Assembly: GCA_964383565.1 (NCBI GenBank)
Contig: CAYLIK010000056.1
Span: 1-17,838 of the forward strand
Direction: 5' to 3'
DNA from: CANJQJ01 sp964383565
GTDB taxonomy: Bacteria > Pseudomonadota > Alphaproteobacteria > Sphingomonadales > Sphingomonadaceae
DNA length: 17,838 nucleotides
The notes beneath the pieces were generated by a model. That model made no database searches and was not told the origin of the DNA. It worked only from the letters and a program-made list of their open reading frames with translations. Made by a program: the position numbers and the translations under genes. Positions 1 through 6,568 of the stretch are shown here, piece by piece (the first letter of the stretch is position 1; the number at the start of each line of letters is the position of its first letter).

Positions 1-445
1 CTCGGAAACGATCGGCCGCTGGCTGAAAGATCAGAATATTTCCTTCGATTATATCGCTGCTTCGCCCGCGGTGCGGGTGGTCGAGACGCTCGAGCATGTC
101 GCGATCGGCTATGGCGAGGCGATGACGCCGGTGTGGGACAAGCGCGCCTATCTGGCGTCAGGCTCCTCGCTGCTCGATATCGTGCATGAAGCACCGGAAG
201 ACAGCGAACGGATGCTGCTCGTCGGGCATAATCCGGGGCTTGAGGACCTGATCCTGTCGCTTGTGCCCGATCAGTCAGGCGATGATGCGCGGGATGCGGT
301 CGAGGAGAAATATCCGACCGCGAGCCTTGCCGAGATCGCGTTCGATGTGGCGCATTGGTCCGATATCAAACCCGGCGCCGGCAAGCTGGTCTATTTCAAG
401 CGCCCGCGCGATCTCGATCCAGCGCTTGGGCCGGAAGCGGCCTGA
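1..445 (+). CDS. SixA-like phosphohistidine phosphatase, 5'-truncated by window edge
   Basis: The reading frame is open from base 2 and no start is visible, so this is the C-terminal ~147 residues of a histidine phosphatase superfamily protein. The N-terminal RHG motif carrying the catalytic histidine lies outside the window. Two SixA-type landmarks are visible: an 'ASPAVRVVET' segment near residue 20 of the fragment, matching the phosphate-binding arginine region, and 'LLVGHNPGLEDL', which holds the second conserved histidine. SixA proteins remove phosphate from histidine residues of phosphotransfer proteins. The actual target here cannot be told, and many bacterial homologues are uncharacterised. 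The stop codon abuts the stop of the convergent regulator gene with no gap (TGATCA at 443-448), so the two transcripts must overlap. An internal GTG at 71 is in frame but leaves the conserved upstream segment out and is not the start. Confidence 0.8.
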   Translation, partial: SETIGRWLKDQNISFDYIAASPAVRVVETLEHVAIGYGEAMTPVWDKRAYLASGSSLLDIVHEAPEDSERMLLVGHNPGLEDLILSLVPDQSGDDARDAVEEKYPTASLAEIAFDVAHWSDIKPGAGKLVYFKRPRDLDPALGPEAA

Positions 446-826
446 TCAGGCTGCCAGATCCTTTTCGAGGGCGTCCGCAAGGCTCTGTCGAATCGCGCGA
501 AGTTCGCTGATGAGCCGATCCGGAGCAGCAGCGGATGGCGGCGGCGAAGCGGCGGCGGGCTCGTGGCTGGCCTTGCCCCGCTCGGACAGCAGCTTCTGCA
601 CGCCCTTGATGGTGTAGCCTTCGCGGTTGAGCAGCGAATCGATCCGCATGACCAGCGCAACGTCCTCGGCGCGGTAATAACGGCGATTGCCGGCCCGCTG
701 GAGCGGCCGAAGCTGGGAAAAGCGCGTTTCCCAATAGCGCAATATATGCTGCGGGATGCCGAACTGGTCGGAAACCTCGCTGATCGTCTTCAGCGCGCCT
801 TCGGCCTTCTGGACTCGGCTCGCCAC
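446..826 (-). CDS. MerR-family transcriptional regulator
   Basis: A 126-residue protein with an N-terminal MerR-type winged helix-turn-helix. 'TISEVSDQFGIPQHILRYWE' covers the recognition helix region (residues 14-33), followed by the wing 'AGNRRYYRAEDV' (45-56) and a helical stretch 'GYTIKGVQKLL'. The tail (87-103) is Pro/Ala-rich and low complexity, ending in a short helix. There is no cysteine-containing metal-binding loop, so a metal-sensing role is not supported; ligand and targets are unknown. I chose the GTG at 826, which lies 8 bases after the ihfA stop and has AAGGG just upstream. The longer frame to 871 would run into ihfA and adds no conserved sequence. It is probably the last gene of the rpmF-plsX-fabH-ihfA transcript, an order common in alphaproteobacteria. 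Confidence 0.85.
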   Translation of the reverse strand: MASRVQKAEGALKTISEVSDQFGIPQHILRYWETRFSQLRPLQRAGNRRYYRAEDVALVMRIDSLLNREGYTIKGVQKLLSERGKASHEPAAASPPPSAAAPDRLISELRAIRQSLADALEKDLAA

Positions 827-833
827 GATGCCC

Positions 834-1124
834 TTACCCCGCAATCTGATCGCGCAGCAGCTGCGACGCACGGAATGTCAGCACGCGGCGCGGCGCGATC
901 GGCACTTCGATGCCGGTCTTCGGATTACGGCCAACGCGCTGCCCTTTGTCGCGAAGGATGAAACTGCCAAAGCCCGAAATCTTGACGTTTTCACCCTTTT
1001 CGAGGGCGACGCTCATGTTGTCGAGAATCTGTTCGATGATGGCCGAGCTGTCGGCTCTCGAAAGCCCCACTTCCTTGTGAACCGCTTCGGCAAGATCTGC
1101 TCTCGTCAACGTTCCGACCGTCAT
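834..1124 (-). CDS. ihfA: Integration host factor subunit alpha
   Basis: A 96-residue DNA-bending protein of the HU/IHF family, a typical length for IHF alpha. 'TRADLAEAV' opens the N-terminal helices. 'ISGFGSF' (49-55) and 'GRNPKTG' (65-71) form the beta-arm region, with Pro68 as the residue expected to intercalate into DNA. The C-terminal 'FRASQLLRDQI' is the closing helix. IHF alpha pairs with IHF beta, which is not in this window, to bend DNA at specific sites in promoters, replication origins and recombination sites. The ATG at 1124 is preceded by a strong Shine-Dalgarno run (GGGGGGA). The longer open frame to 1310 overlaps fabH and has no family similarity. Separated by 76 bases from fabH upstream and by 8 bases from the downstream MerR-type gene. 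Confidence 0.95.
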   Translation of the reverse strand: MTVGTLTRADLAEAVHKEVGLSRADSSAIIEQILDNMSVALEKGENVKISGFGSFILRDKGQRVGRNPKTGIEVPIAPRRVLTFRASQLLRDQIAG

Positions 1125-1130
1125 ATTTTG

Positions 1131-1200
1131 TCCCCCCGGATTACTAACGCAGCTTTTACAATACCCCGTCACATTGATCCAAGCTAGTGAAATCGGGGGA
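1131..1200 (-). promoter_or_regulatory. fabH-ihfA intergenic: possible ihfA ribosome-site sequestering pair
   Basis: On the minus strand the fabH stop is followed at once by TCCCCC (1200-1195), and the ihfA Shine-Dalgarno run GGGGGGA lies at 1137-1131. The two can pair over about 6 bases across a 58-base loop, so readthrough mRNA from fabH could hide the ihfA ribosome site. No convincing -35/-10 pair was found in the gap. The pairing is short and the functional reading is inference only. Confidence 0.25.
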
Positions 1201-2172
1201 TTAAAGCCGGATCGCGGCTGCTCCCCAAGTGAAGCCGCCACCCATTGCTTCCAGCACGACCAGATCGCCCTGCTTGATGCGTCCGTCACGAACCGCGACG
1301 TCATAGGCAAGCGGCACCGAAGCGGCCGACGTATTGGCGTGTTCGTCCACCGTCACGATCACTTTGGAAGGGTCCAACCCCAGCTTTTTGGCCGTTGCAT
1401 CGAGAATCCGGCGATTGGCCTGATGCGGCACGACCCAGTCGACCTCGCTGCTCGGAATGCCGGCCTTGGCGAGCGTTTCCTGCAGCACGCGGGCGAGGTT
1501 GGTGACGGCGTGCTTGAAGACCTCCGGCCCCTTCATGCGCAGCTTGCCCACCGTCCCGGTGGTCGAAGGGCCGCCGTCGACATAGAGAAGCTGGTTGTGG
1601 CGGCCGTCGGCATGGAGGCACACGGAGAGGATTCCGCGCGAATCACCTTCGGGCAAATCCTCGGCCTTCAGCACCATCGCGCCCGCGCCATCGCCGAACA
1701 GGACGCAGGTGCCGCGATCCTCCCAATCGAGGATACGGCTGAAGGTTTCGGCGCCGATCACCACCGCGATATCGGCAGTTCCGCCGCGCAGCATGCTTTC
1801 GGCGACCGAAAGCGCGTAGAGGAAGCCCGAGCAAACGGCGGCGATATCGAACGCCACGCAATCGTTGATGCCGAGATTGGCCTGCACGATCGTGGCCGAT
1901 GCCGGAAAAGTCTGGTCAGGCGTGGCGGTCGCCAGCACGATCAGGCCAACTTCGGATGCATCGACCCCGGCGGCGGCCAGCGCCTTGCGCGCTGCCTCGG
2001 TGGCCAGGCTGGAGGTGGTCTCACCCTCGCCTGCGATATGGCGCCAGCGGATGCCGGTACGCTCGACGATCCATTCGTCGCTGGTGTCGACGGTTTCGGT
2101 CAGTTCCTGATTGGAGACGCGCCGTCTTGGCAGCGCCGATCCGCTGCCGGCAACCAGTATTCGGCGCGTCAT
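1201..2172 (-). CDS. fabH: Beta-ketoacyl-ACP synthase III (FabH)
   Basis: A 323-residue enzyme that condenses acetyl-CoA with malonyl-ACP to start type II fatty-acid synthesis. The whole catalytic triad is present: Cys114 in 'AAVCSGF', His250 in 'VVPHQANRRI' and Asn280 in 'EHANTSAAS'. The C-terminal glycine-rich segment 'AMGGGFTWGA' (309-318) is also typical of KAS III, and the length fits the family. The ATG at 2172 overlaps the plsX stop by four bases (ATGA), implying translational coupling. The upstream extension of the frame to 2274 lies inside plsX and is not supported. Its place between plsX and ihfA is the common alphaproteobacterial arrangement and ties fatty-acid initiation to phospholipid synthesis. 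Confidence 0.96.
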   Translation of the reverse strand: MTRRILVAGSGSALPRRRVSNQELTETVDTSDEWIVERTGIRWRHIAGEGETTSSLATEAARKALAAAGVDASEVGLIVLATATPDQTFPASATIVQANLGINDCVAFDIAAVCSGFLYALSVAESMLRGGTADIAVVIGAETFSRILDWEDRGTCVLFGDGAGAMVLKAEDLPEGDSRGILSVCLHADGRHNQLLYVDGGPSTTGTVGKLRMKGPEVFKHAVTNLARVLQETLAKAGIPSSEVDWVVPHQANRRILDATAKKLGLDPSKVIVTVDEHANTSAASVPLAYDVAVRDGRIKQGDLVVLEAMGGGFTWGAAAIRL

Positions 2173-3236
2173 GCGGCCGAACCGGCGGCGACCGCATCGG
2201 TCGCATGGCGAGCGTGGATCTGGTCGAGGTCCTCGGTGATCCGGCGCGTGATCTGATTCGTGACAAGCTTGCACGCGACCTCGATCGCGTTGGCCACGCC
2301 CGGCACGTCCGCGCCGCCATGGCTCTTCACGATGATGCCGTTGAGGCCAAGGAAGACCGCGCCATTATGGTTGTTCGGATCGAGATGGACCTTGAGAAGG
2401 TTGAAGGCAGGACGGGACAGCAGGAAGCCCGCCTTGGACCGCAGCGAGCTGGTGAAGGCGCGGCGCAGCAGATCAGTGATGAAGCGGGCCGTTCCTTCGA
2501 TTGATTTCAACGCAATATTGCCGGAGAAACCGTCGGTTACGACGACATCGACCTCTCCGGTCGAGATGCTGTTGGCCTCGATGAAGCCATCGAAGCGCAG
2601 GTGGAGGTGATCGGCGGCGCGCAGTTCCGCGGCGGCTTCGCGAAGCTCCTCGGTCCCTTTCATCTCCTCGGTGCCGATGTTGAGCAGGCGAACGCGCGGC
2701 ACGGTCACGCCCAGCACGGTGCGCGCATAGGCGGCGCCCATGATCGCGAATTCGACCAGATTCTTCGCCTCGCATTCCGTGTTGGCGCCGAGATCGAGCA
2801 TGATCATGTCGTTGTCGCCCAAGGTGGGCAGCAGGGCGGCAAGCGCCGGGCGATCGATGCCGGACATGGTGCGCAGCGAAAGCTTGGACATCGCCATTAG
2901 CGCGCCAGTGTTGCCGGCCGAGACGGCGGCGTCGGCATGAGCTGCCTTCACATCGGCTATGGCGAGGCCCATCGAGGTCGTCTTGGCCCGGCGAATCGCC
3001 TGGGCGGGCTTGTCCTCGCCCGAGATCACATCCTCGGCATGGACGATCGTGCTGGCCTTGGCGAGCGCGGCGTGGGCCGCAAGCTCCGCCTGGATTTCGC
3101 TTTCACGCCCGACCAGCCGGAAGCGCAGCGCGGGATCCCGCTCAAGCGCAAGCGCGGCGCCAGCAAGCATGATGGGCACGCCGCCGTCGCCACCCATCGC
3201 ATCAATTGCGATACGAGGCGCTGATCCGGCGGACAT
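2169..3236 (-). CDS. plsX: Phosphate acyltransferase PlsX
   Basis: A 355-residue protein that converts acyl-ACP to acyl-phosphate, the donor used by PlsY in the first step of phosphatidic acid synthesis; it is a peripheral membrane enzyme. The diagnostic N-terminal 'IAIDAMGGDGG' (9-19), 'SAGNTGA' and 'PALAALLPT' segments are visible, as is the C-terminal 'GLNGIIVKSHGGAD' block. I chose the ATG at 3236: it follows the rpmF stop by 19 bases, is preceded by AGGCGGA, and gives the normal family length. The upstream start at 3287 would overlap rpmF and adds a non-conserved leader. The gene ends in a four-base overlap with fabH. Confidence 0.95.
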   Translation of the reverse strand: MSAGSAPRIAIDAMGGDGGVPIMLAGAALALERDPALRFRLVGRESEIQAELAAHAALAKASTIVHAEDVISGEDKPAQAIRRAKTTSMGLAIADVKAAHADAAVSAGNTGALMAMSKLSLRTMSGIDRPALAALLPTLGDNDMIMLDLGANTECEAKNLVEFAIMGAAYARTVLGVTVPRVRLLNIGTEEMKGTEELREAAAELRAADHLHLRFDGFIEANSISTGEVDVVVTDGFSGNIALKSIEGTARFITDLLRRAFTSSLRSKAGFLLSRPAFNLLKVHLDPNNHNGAVFLGLNGIIVKSHGGADVPGVANAIEVACKLVTNQITRRITEDLDQIHARHATDAVAAGSAA

Positions 3237-3255
3237 CGGCTGGGATCCGCCTGGT

Positions 3256-3435
3256 TCAGGCCTCGACGGAAACGACTTCGCGGCCATTATAATGACCGCA
3301 CGCGCTGCACAGATTGTGCGGGCGCTTCAGCTCGCCGCAGTTGGAGCATTCCTGAAAAGCCTCGGGCTTGAGCGCATCGTGGCTGCGCCGCATGTTGCGC
3401 TTCGAGGGCGAAGTTTTTCTCTTGGGGACGGCCAT
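3256..3435 (-). CDS. rpmF: 50S ribosomal protein L32
   Basis: A 59-residue basic protein recognised directly from translation: it starts 'MAVPKRKTSPSKRNMRRSHD' and contains a zinc ribbon with Cys30-x2-Cys33 and Cys43-x2-Cys46 ('CSNCGEL' and 'LCSACG'). This is the four-cysteine, zinc-binding form of L32. The length is as expected for the family. It is first in the minus-strand cluster, 19 bases upstream of plsX, the classical rpmF-plsX linkage that couples ribosome and membrane-lipid genes. The start lies about 26 bases from an 8-bp inverted repeat that may shape its leader or promoter. Confidence 0.96.
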   Translation of the reverse strand: MAVPKRKTSPSKRNMRRSHDALKPEAFQECSNCGELKRPHNLCSACGHYNGREVVSVEA

Positions 3436-3461
3436 TCGGCACCTGTTCCATTCAGCCTAAA

Positions 3462-3494
3462 CGAATAACGACGAGCTTTACCGCTTGTTATTCG
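3462..3494 (-). repeat. Inverted repeat upstream of rpmF
   Basis: CGAATAAC (3462-3469) and GTTATTCG (3487-3494) are perfect 8-base inverted arms separated by 17 bases. In an rpmF transcript started further upstream it would form a hairpin ending about 26 bases before the start codon. At DNA level it could equally be an operator in the promoter region. It lies in the 197-base divergent gap between rpmF and the MAPEG gene (3436-3632), in which I see no gene and no firm promoter. Confidence 0.5.
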
Positions 3495-3632
3495 GCAACA
3501 CCAAAGTGTCGCCGAGCCAGCGGCCGGCTCGTCGCGAGTGGGGGTGCCTATACTGATTTCGCGCCACGTTGCAAGTGCCGGCGGCCTATGCTTCTCTCAC
3601 AATCCTCGGAAAATGAAGCGGGGGATGAGGAT

Positions 3633-4040
3633 ATGTTGCCGATCACACTCACCATGGCGGGGGCCGCCGTCCTCCTCCATATCTGGCTGGCGCTCCGGTG
3701 CAGCATGGTGCGGATACGCAATAAGGTTTCGGTGGGCGATGGCGGTAATCCGTCGATGCTGGTCCGGATGCGGGCGCACGCCAATTTCATCGAAAACACG
3801 CCGCTGTTTCTGATCCTGCTCGGACTGATCGAGATGGCGGACGGGTCGGCGCGCTGGCTGTGGGGCGCGGGGATCCTGTTCATTCTGGCGCGCATCGCGC
3901 ATGCGTTCGGGATGGACCGTCCGTCGCCCAACCCGCTGCGCGCGGGGGGCATGTTTGCCACGATCCTTGTCCTGCTGACGCTCGCGATCGCGGCGATTCG
4001 GCTGGCTTATGAAGCAGGGCAGCCGGTGGTGATCGGCTAA
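3633..4040 (+). CDS. MAPEG-family membrane protein
   Basis: A 135-residue integral membrane protein with four predicted hydrophobic segments (about 4-22, 54-70, 74-91 and 104-124). The motif 'RMRAHANFIENTPLFLILL' (45-63) is the signature of the MAPEG superfamily (membrane-associated proteins in eicosanoid and glutathione metabolism), with the conserved R-x-H-x-N-x-x-E spacing. Bacterial members are often glutathione transferase- or peroxidase-like, but substrate and even activity are unproven for this type. I chose the ATG at 3633 because GGGGGATGAGG stands just upstream and the membrane helix begins at once; the ATG at 3588 would add a polar leader. The stop overlaps that of the convergent hydrolase gene (CTAA at 4037-4040). 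Confidence 0.88.
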   Translation: MLPITLTMAGAAVLLHIWLALRCSMVRIRNKVSVGDGGNPSMLVRMRAHANFIENTPLFLILLGLIEMADGSARWLWGAGILFILARIAHAFGMDRPSPNPLRAGGMFATILVLLTLAIAAIRLAYEAGQPVVIG

Positions 4041-4717
4041 CCTGCCAGCACCCGGTCTCCGACGAACGGGTTGCTTGCCCGTTCATGGCCGAAGGTCGAC
4101 ATCGGGCCATGCCCCGGCACGAAGGCGGTGTCGTTTCCGAGTGGCCAGAGCCGGCTGGTGATTGATCCGACCAGGTCCGCATGGTTGCCGCGCGGAAAAT
4201 CAGTGCGGCCGATCGATCCCTGGAACAGCACGTCGCCGACCAGCGCCAGCTTCGACGGTGCGTGGTGGAAGACGACATGGCCGGGCGTGTGGCCGGGGCA
4301 ATGATACACGTCGAACACAAGATCGCCGACCGTCACCTGATCGCCTTCGTCCAGCCAGCGATCGGGCACGAAAGGCTGGCCGGGGATGCCGTAGCTCTGC
4401 CCGTCGCCGCCTAGCCGATCGATCCAGAAAGCGTCCTCGCGGTGCGGGCCTTCGATCGGAACGCCCAGTTCCGCGGCGAGCACGGCCGTTCCGCCGCAAT
4501 GATCGATATGGCCGTGAGTGACGAGCAGCTTTTCGATGGTCACGCCGTGCTGGGCGGCGGCGGCCTTGAGCCGATCCAGATCGCCGCCGGCATCGACGAA
4601 CGCGCCCTTCATGGTGCGCGTGCACCAGAGCAGGGTGCAATTCTGCTGAAAGGCCGTAACGGGGATAATCGCGGCCTTGAGGGGCTGCTCGTGCGCCGGG
4701 GAGTTTCCGTCTATCAT
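4037..4717 (-). CDS. Glyoxalase II-like metallo-beta-lactamase-fold hydrolase
   Basis: A 226-residue MBL-fold protein of the short glyoxalase II-like (YcbL-like) type. Metal-binding residues are all visible: His68, His70, Asp72 and His73 in 'THGHIDH', His147 in 'GHTPGH', Asp162 in 'GDVLFQGSIGRTD' and His203 in 'PGHGP'. The N-terminal 'IIPVTAFQQNC' (17-27) is typical of this subgroup. It lacks the C-terminal glutathione-binding domain of true GloB, so a general thioester or S-lactoylglutathione hydrolase role is likely but unproven. The start is uncertain: ATG at 4717 or ATG at 4729, both without a good Shine-Dalgarno. The frame to 4876 enters pabB and is not supported. Divergent from pabB, convergent with the MAPEG gene. 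Confidence 0.88.
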   Translation of the reverse strand: MIDGNSPAHEQPLKAAIIPVTAFQQNCTLLWCTRTMKGAFVDAGGDLDRLKAAAAQHGVTIEKLLVTHGHIDHCGGTAVLAAELGVPIEGPHREDAFWIDRLGGDGQSYGIPGQPFVPDRWLDEGDQVTVGDLVFDVYHCPGHTPGHVVFHHAPSKLALVGDVLFQGSIGRTDFPRGNHADLVGSITSRLWPLGNDTAFVPGHGPMSTFGHERASNPFVGDRVLAG

Positions 4718-4747
4718 GGTCCGGCACATGGCGACTGAGATGCCCCG

Positions 4748-4776
4748 TTGCAACCGGAGAGCATCGGGACGATAGC
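4748..4776 (+). promoter_or_regulatory. Probable pabB promoter, leaderless type
   Basis: TTGCAA (4748-4753) and GATAGC (4771-4776) are separated by 17 bases. The expected transcription start falls at about the A of the pabB ATG at 4783, and there is no well-spaced ribosome binding site. The spacing and hexamers resemble a housekeeping sigma-factor promoter. Because TTGCAA is a palindrome it could also serve the divergent hydrolase gene, but the matching -10 on that side (CATGTG) is poor. Confidence 0.45.
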
Positions 4777-4782
4777 GCGCGC

Positions 4783-6537
4783 ATGGTGCCGCTCGACCCT
4801 TTCCGGCCATTTGTGCTTCTTGACGACGCCAGCCCGAACGGCGGTCCGGGCCGGCTTTATCGCGATCCGCTGGCAACGATCGTCGCTACCAGAGGCGCCG
4901 AGGTCGGGCCGGCGCTGCAACAGCTTCGAGCCGCGTCGCGCGCCGGGCGCCATGTCGCGGGCTATCTTTCCTATGAGGCGGGATTCGCGCTGGAGCCGCG
5001 CTTCGGCGAGGCGCCGGCAAGCGGGGATGGCCCGCCGCTCCTCTGGTTCGGCGTATTTTCGGCCTGTGAGCCCGTTCCGCACGGCCTGCTGCCCGATCCG
5101 GCCGGCGCTTGGGCAGGAAGCCCCCAGCCGCGCGTTTCGGAAGCAGATTATGTCGGCGCGGTGGAGCGGACGCTCGCCTATATCGCGGCTGGCGACATCT
5201 ATCAGGCGAATATCAGCTTTCGCGCCGACGTGCCGTTCGTCGGGTCGCCGCTGGCGCTCTACGCGCGGCTGCGGGAGGCCGGGAGTGGCGGCTGGGGAGG
5301 GATCGTTCATGATGGAGAGCATTGGCTCCTTTCCTGCTCACCCGAATTGTTCTTCGAATTGAAGGATGGGCGCTTGCGGGCGCGGCCGATGAAAGGGACG
5401 CTGCCGGCTGACGCGACGGACGAGGCGCTGCGCGACGATCCCAAGCAGCGTGCCGAAAATCTGATGATCGTCGATCTTATCCGCAACGATCTGTCGCGCG
5501 TGGCCGCGCCGGGCAGCGTAGCCGTACCGTCGCTGTTCGATATCGAACATTATCCGACCGTGCTGACGATGACGTCGACCATCACGGCCAATCTGGCCTC
5601 GGGTAAGGATGCGATCGACGTGATCGAGGCGCTGTTTCCCTGTGGTTCGATCACCGGCGCCCCGAAGATCCGCGCCATGGAGATCATCGGCGAACTCGAG
5701 CAGGATCGGCGCGGGCCTTATACCGGCTCGATCGGATGGATCGCCCCCGATGGCGATGCGGCTTTCAATGTCGTCATCCGCACGCTTATGATCGAACCGG
5801 ATGGCGACAGGGCCGTTATCGGCCTCGGCTCCGGCATCGTCGCGGATTCGGACCCGCACGCGGAATGGAGGGAATGTTTTGCCAAGGGAGCGTTCGTGAC
5901 CGCCGGGGAACAGTCGCTTGACCTCATCGAGACGATGCGGTTCGACGCCGACGAGGGGCTGTGCGAGCTCGAACGGCATATCGCGCGGATGAAGGCGAGT
6001 GCCGCGGCGCTCGACTTTGCCTTCGACAGGCACGGGCTGCGCAATGATCTTCAGGCGGCGACCTTTCGCTTGCGCGAGACCAGCCGGGTGCGGGTGCGGC
6101 TTTCGAGGAGCGGCGCGACGGCGATCGAGGTGCGGCCGATGCCGTCGACGCCGGAGATTGCCGAGGTCGGCATGGCGACGATGCCAGTGCCGCGTGAGGA
6201 TTTCCGGCTGGCGCACAAGACCAGCGACCGTGATTTCTACGACGACGCGCGGGCAGCATCCGGGGCGTTCGAGCTGGCCTTTTTCGACGCCGACGGGTTC
6301 GTCACCGAGGGTAGTTTCACCAATATCTTCGTCGAGCGGAACGGGACGCTCGTGACGCCGCCGCTGTCACGCGGCCTGCTGCCCGGCATCCTGCGCGAGA
6401 GGCTGATCGAGGAAGGCAAGGCCGTCGAAGGCGATCTGCGGCCGGCTGATCTGCAATTCGGTTTCTTCGTGGGGAACGCACTTCGCGGATTGATCCCCGC
6501 ACGACTTGTTGCAGGAGCGAAGGTGCCCGGTCTATAG
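4783..6537 (+). CDS. pabB: Fused aminodeoxychorismate synthase component I / aminodeoxychorismate lyase
   Basis: A 584-residue two-domain protein for p-aminobenzoate, a folate precursor. Residues ~1-375 are a chorismate-utilising PabB domain: 'RPMKGTLP' (201-208) carries Lys204, where anthranilate synthases (TrpE) have Ala, so it is PabB rather than TrpE; 'DLIRNDLSRV' (231-240) and 'SITGAPKIRAMEII' (289-302) follow. Residues ~380-575 are a PLP-dependent aminotransferase class IV (PabC) domain with the probable Schiff-base Lys479 in 'AHKTSDRDFYDD' and 'EGSFTNIFV' (509-517). Together they make aminodeoxychorismate and release pyruvate to give p-aminobenzoate; a PabA glutaminase must come from elsewhere. 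The ATG at 4783 has no clear ribosome site and lies on a leaderless-type promoter. The stop TAG is part of the -10 of the next gene. Confidence 0.93.
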   Translation: MVPLDPFRPFVLLDDASPNGGPGRLYRDPLATIVATRGAEVGPALQQLRAASRAGRHVAGYLSYEAGFALEPRFGEAPASGDGPPLLWFGVFSACEPVPHGLLPDPAGAWAGSPQPRVSEADYVGAVERTLAYIAAGDIYQANISFRADVPFVGSPLALYARLREAGSGGWGGIVHDGEHWLLSCSPELFFELKDGRLRARPMKGTLPADATDEALRDDPKQRAENLMIVDLIRNDLSRVAAPGSVAVPSLFDIEHYPTVLTMTSTITANLASGKDAIDVIEALFPCGSITGAPKIRAMEIIGELEQDRRGPYTGSIGWIAPDGDAAFNVVIRTLMIEPDGDRAVIGLGSGIVADSDPHAEWRECFAKGAFVTAGEQSLDLIETMRFDADEGLCELERHIARMKASAAALDFAFDRHGLRNDLQAATFRLRETSRVRVRLSRSGATAIEVRPMPSTPEIAEVGMATMPVPREDFRLAHKTSDRDFYDDARAASGAFELAFFDADGFVTEGSFTNIFVERNGTLVTPPLSRGLLPGILRERLIEEGKAVEGDLRPADLQFGFFVGNALRGLIPARLVAGAKVPGL

Positions 6538-6538
6538 G
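6509..6538 (+). promoter_or_regulatory. Probable promoter of the aminotransferase gene, inside the pabB 3' end
   Basis: TTGCAG (6509-6514) and TATAGG (6533-6538), 18 bases apart, overlap the end and stop codon of pabB and are followed by a GC-rich GCGCGCGC discriminator-like stretch. The expected start near 6545 leaves a leader of about 24 bases carrying AGAAGGG. The gene can thus be expressed apart from pabB, though readthrough is also possible. Confidence 0.45.
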
Positions 6539-6568
6539 CGCGCGCATTCGAACCAGAAGGGTAGAAAA

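Noticed and set aside
1174..2256. A 360-residue open frame antisense to fabH and part of plsX
   Set aside because: Composition is His/Arg/Gly-rich shadow sequence without motifs; fabH has an intact Cys-His-Asn triad on the other strand.
3588..3632. Upstream ATG giving a 150-residue MAPEG protein
   Set aside because: It adds a polar, acidic leader before the first membrane helix and has no good ribosome site, unlike the ATG at 3633.
5338..6216. A 292-residue open frame antisense to pabB
   Set aside because: Arg/His-rich shadow translation without domain features, wholly inside the well-supported fused gene.
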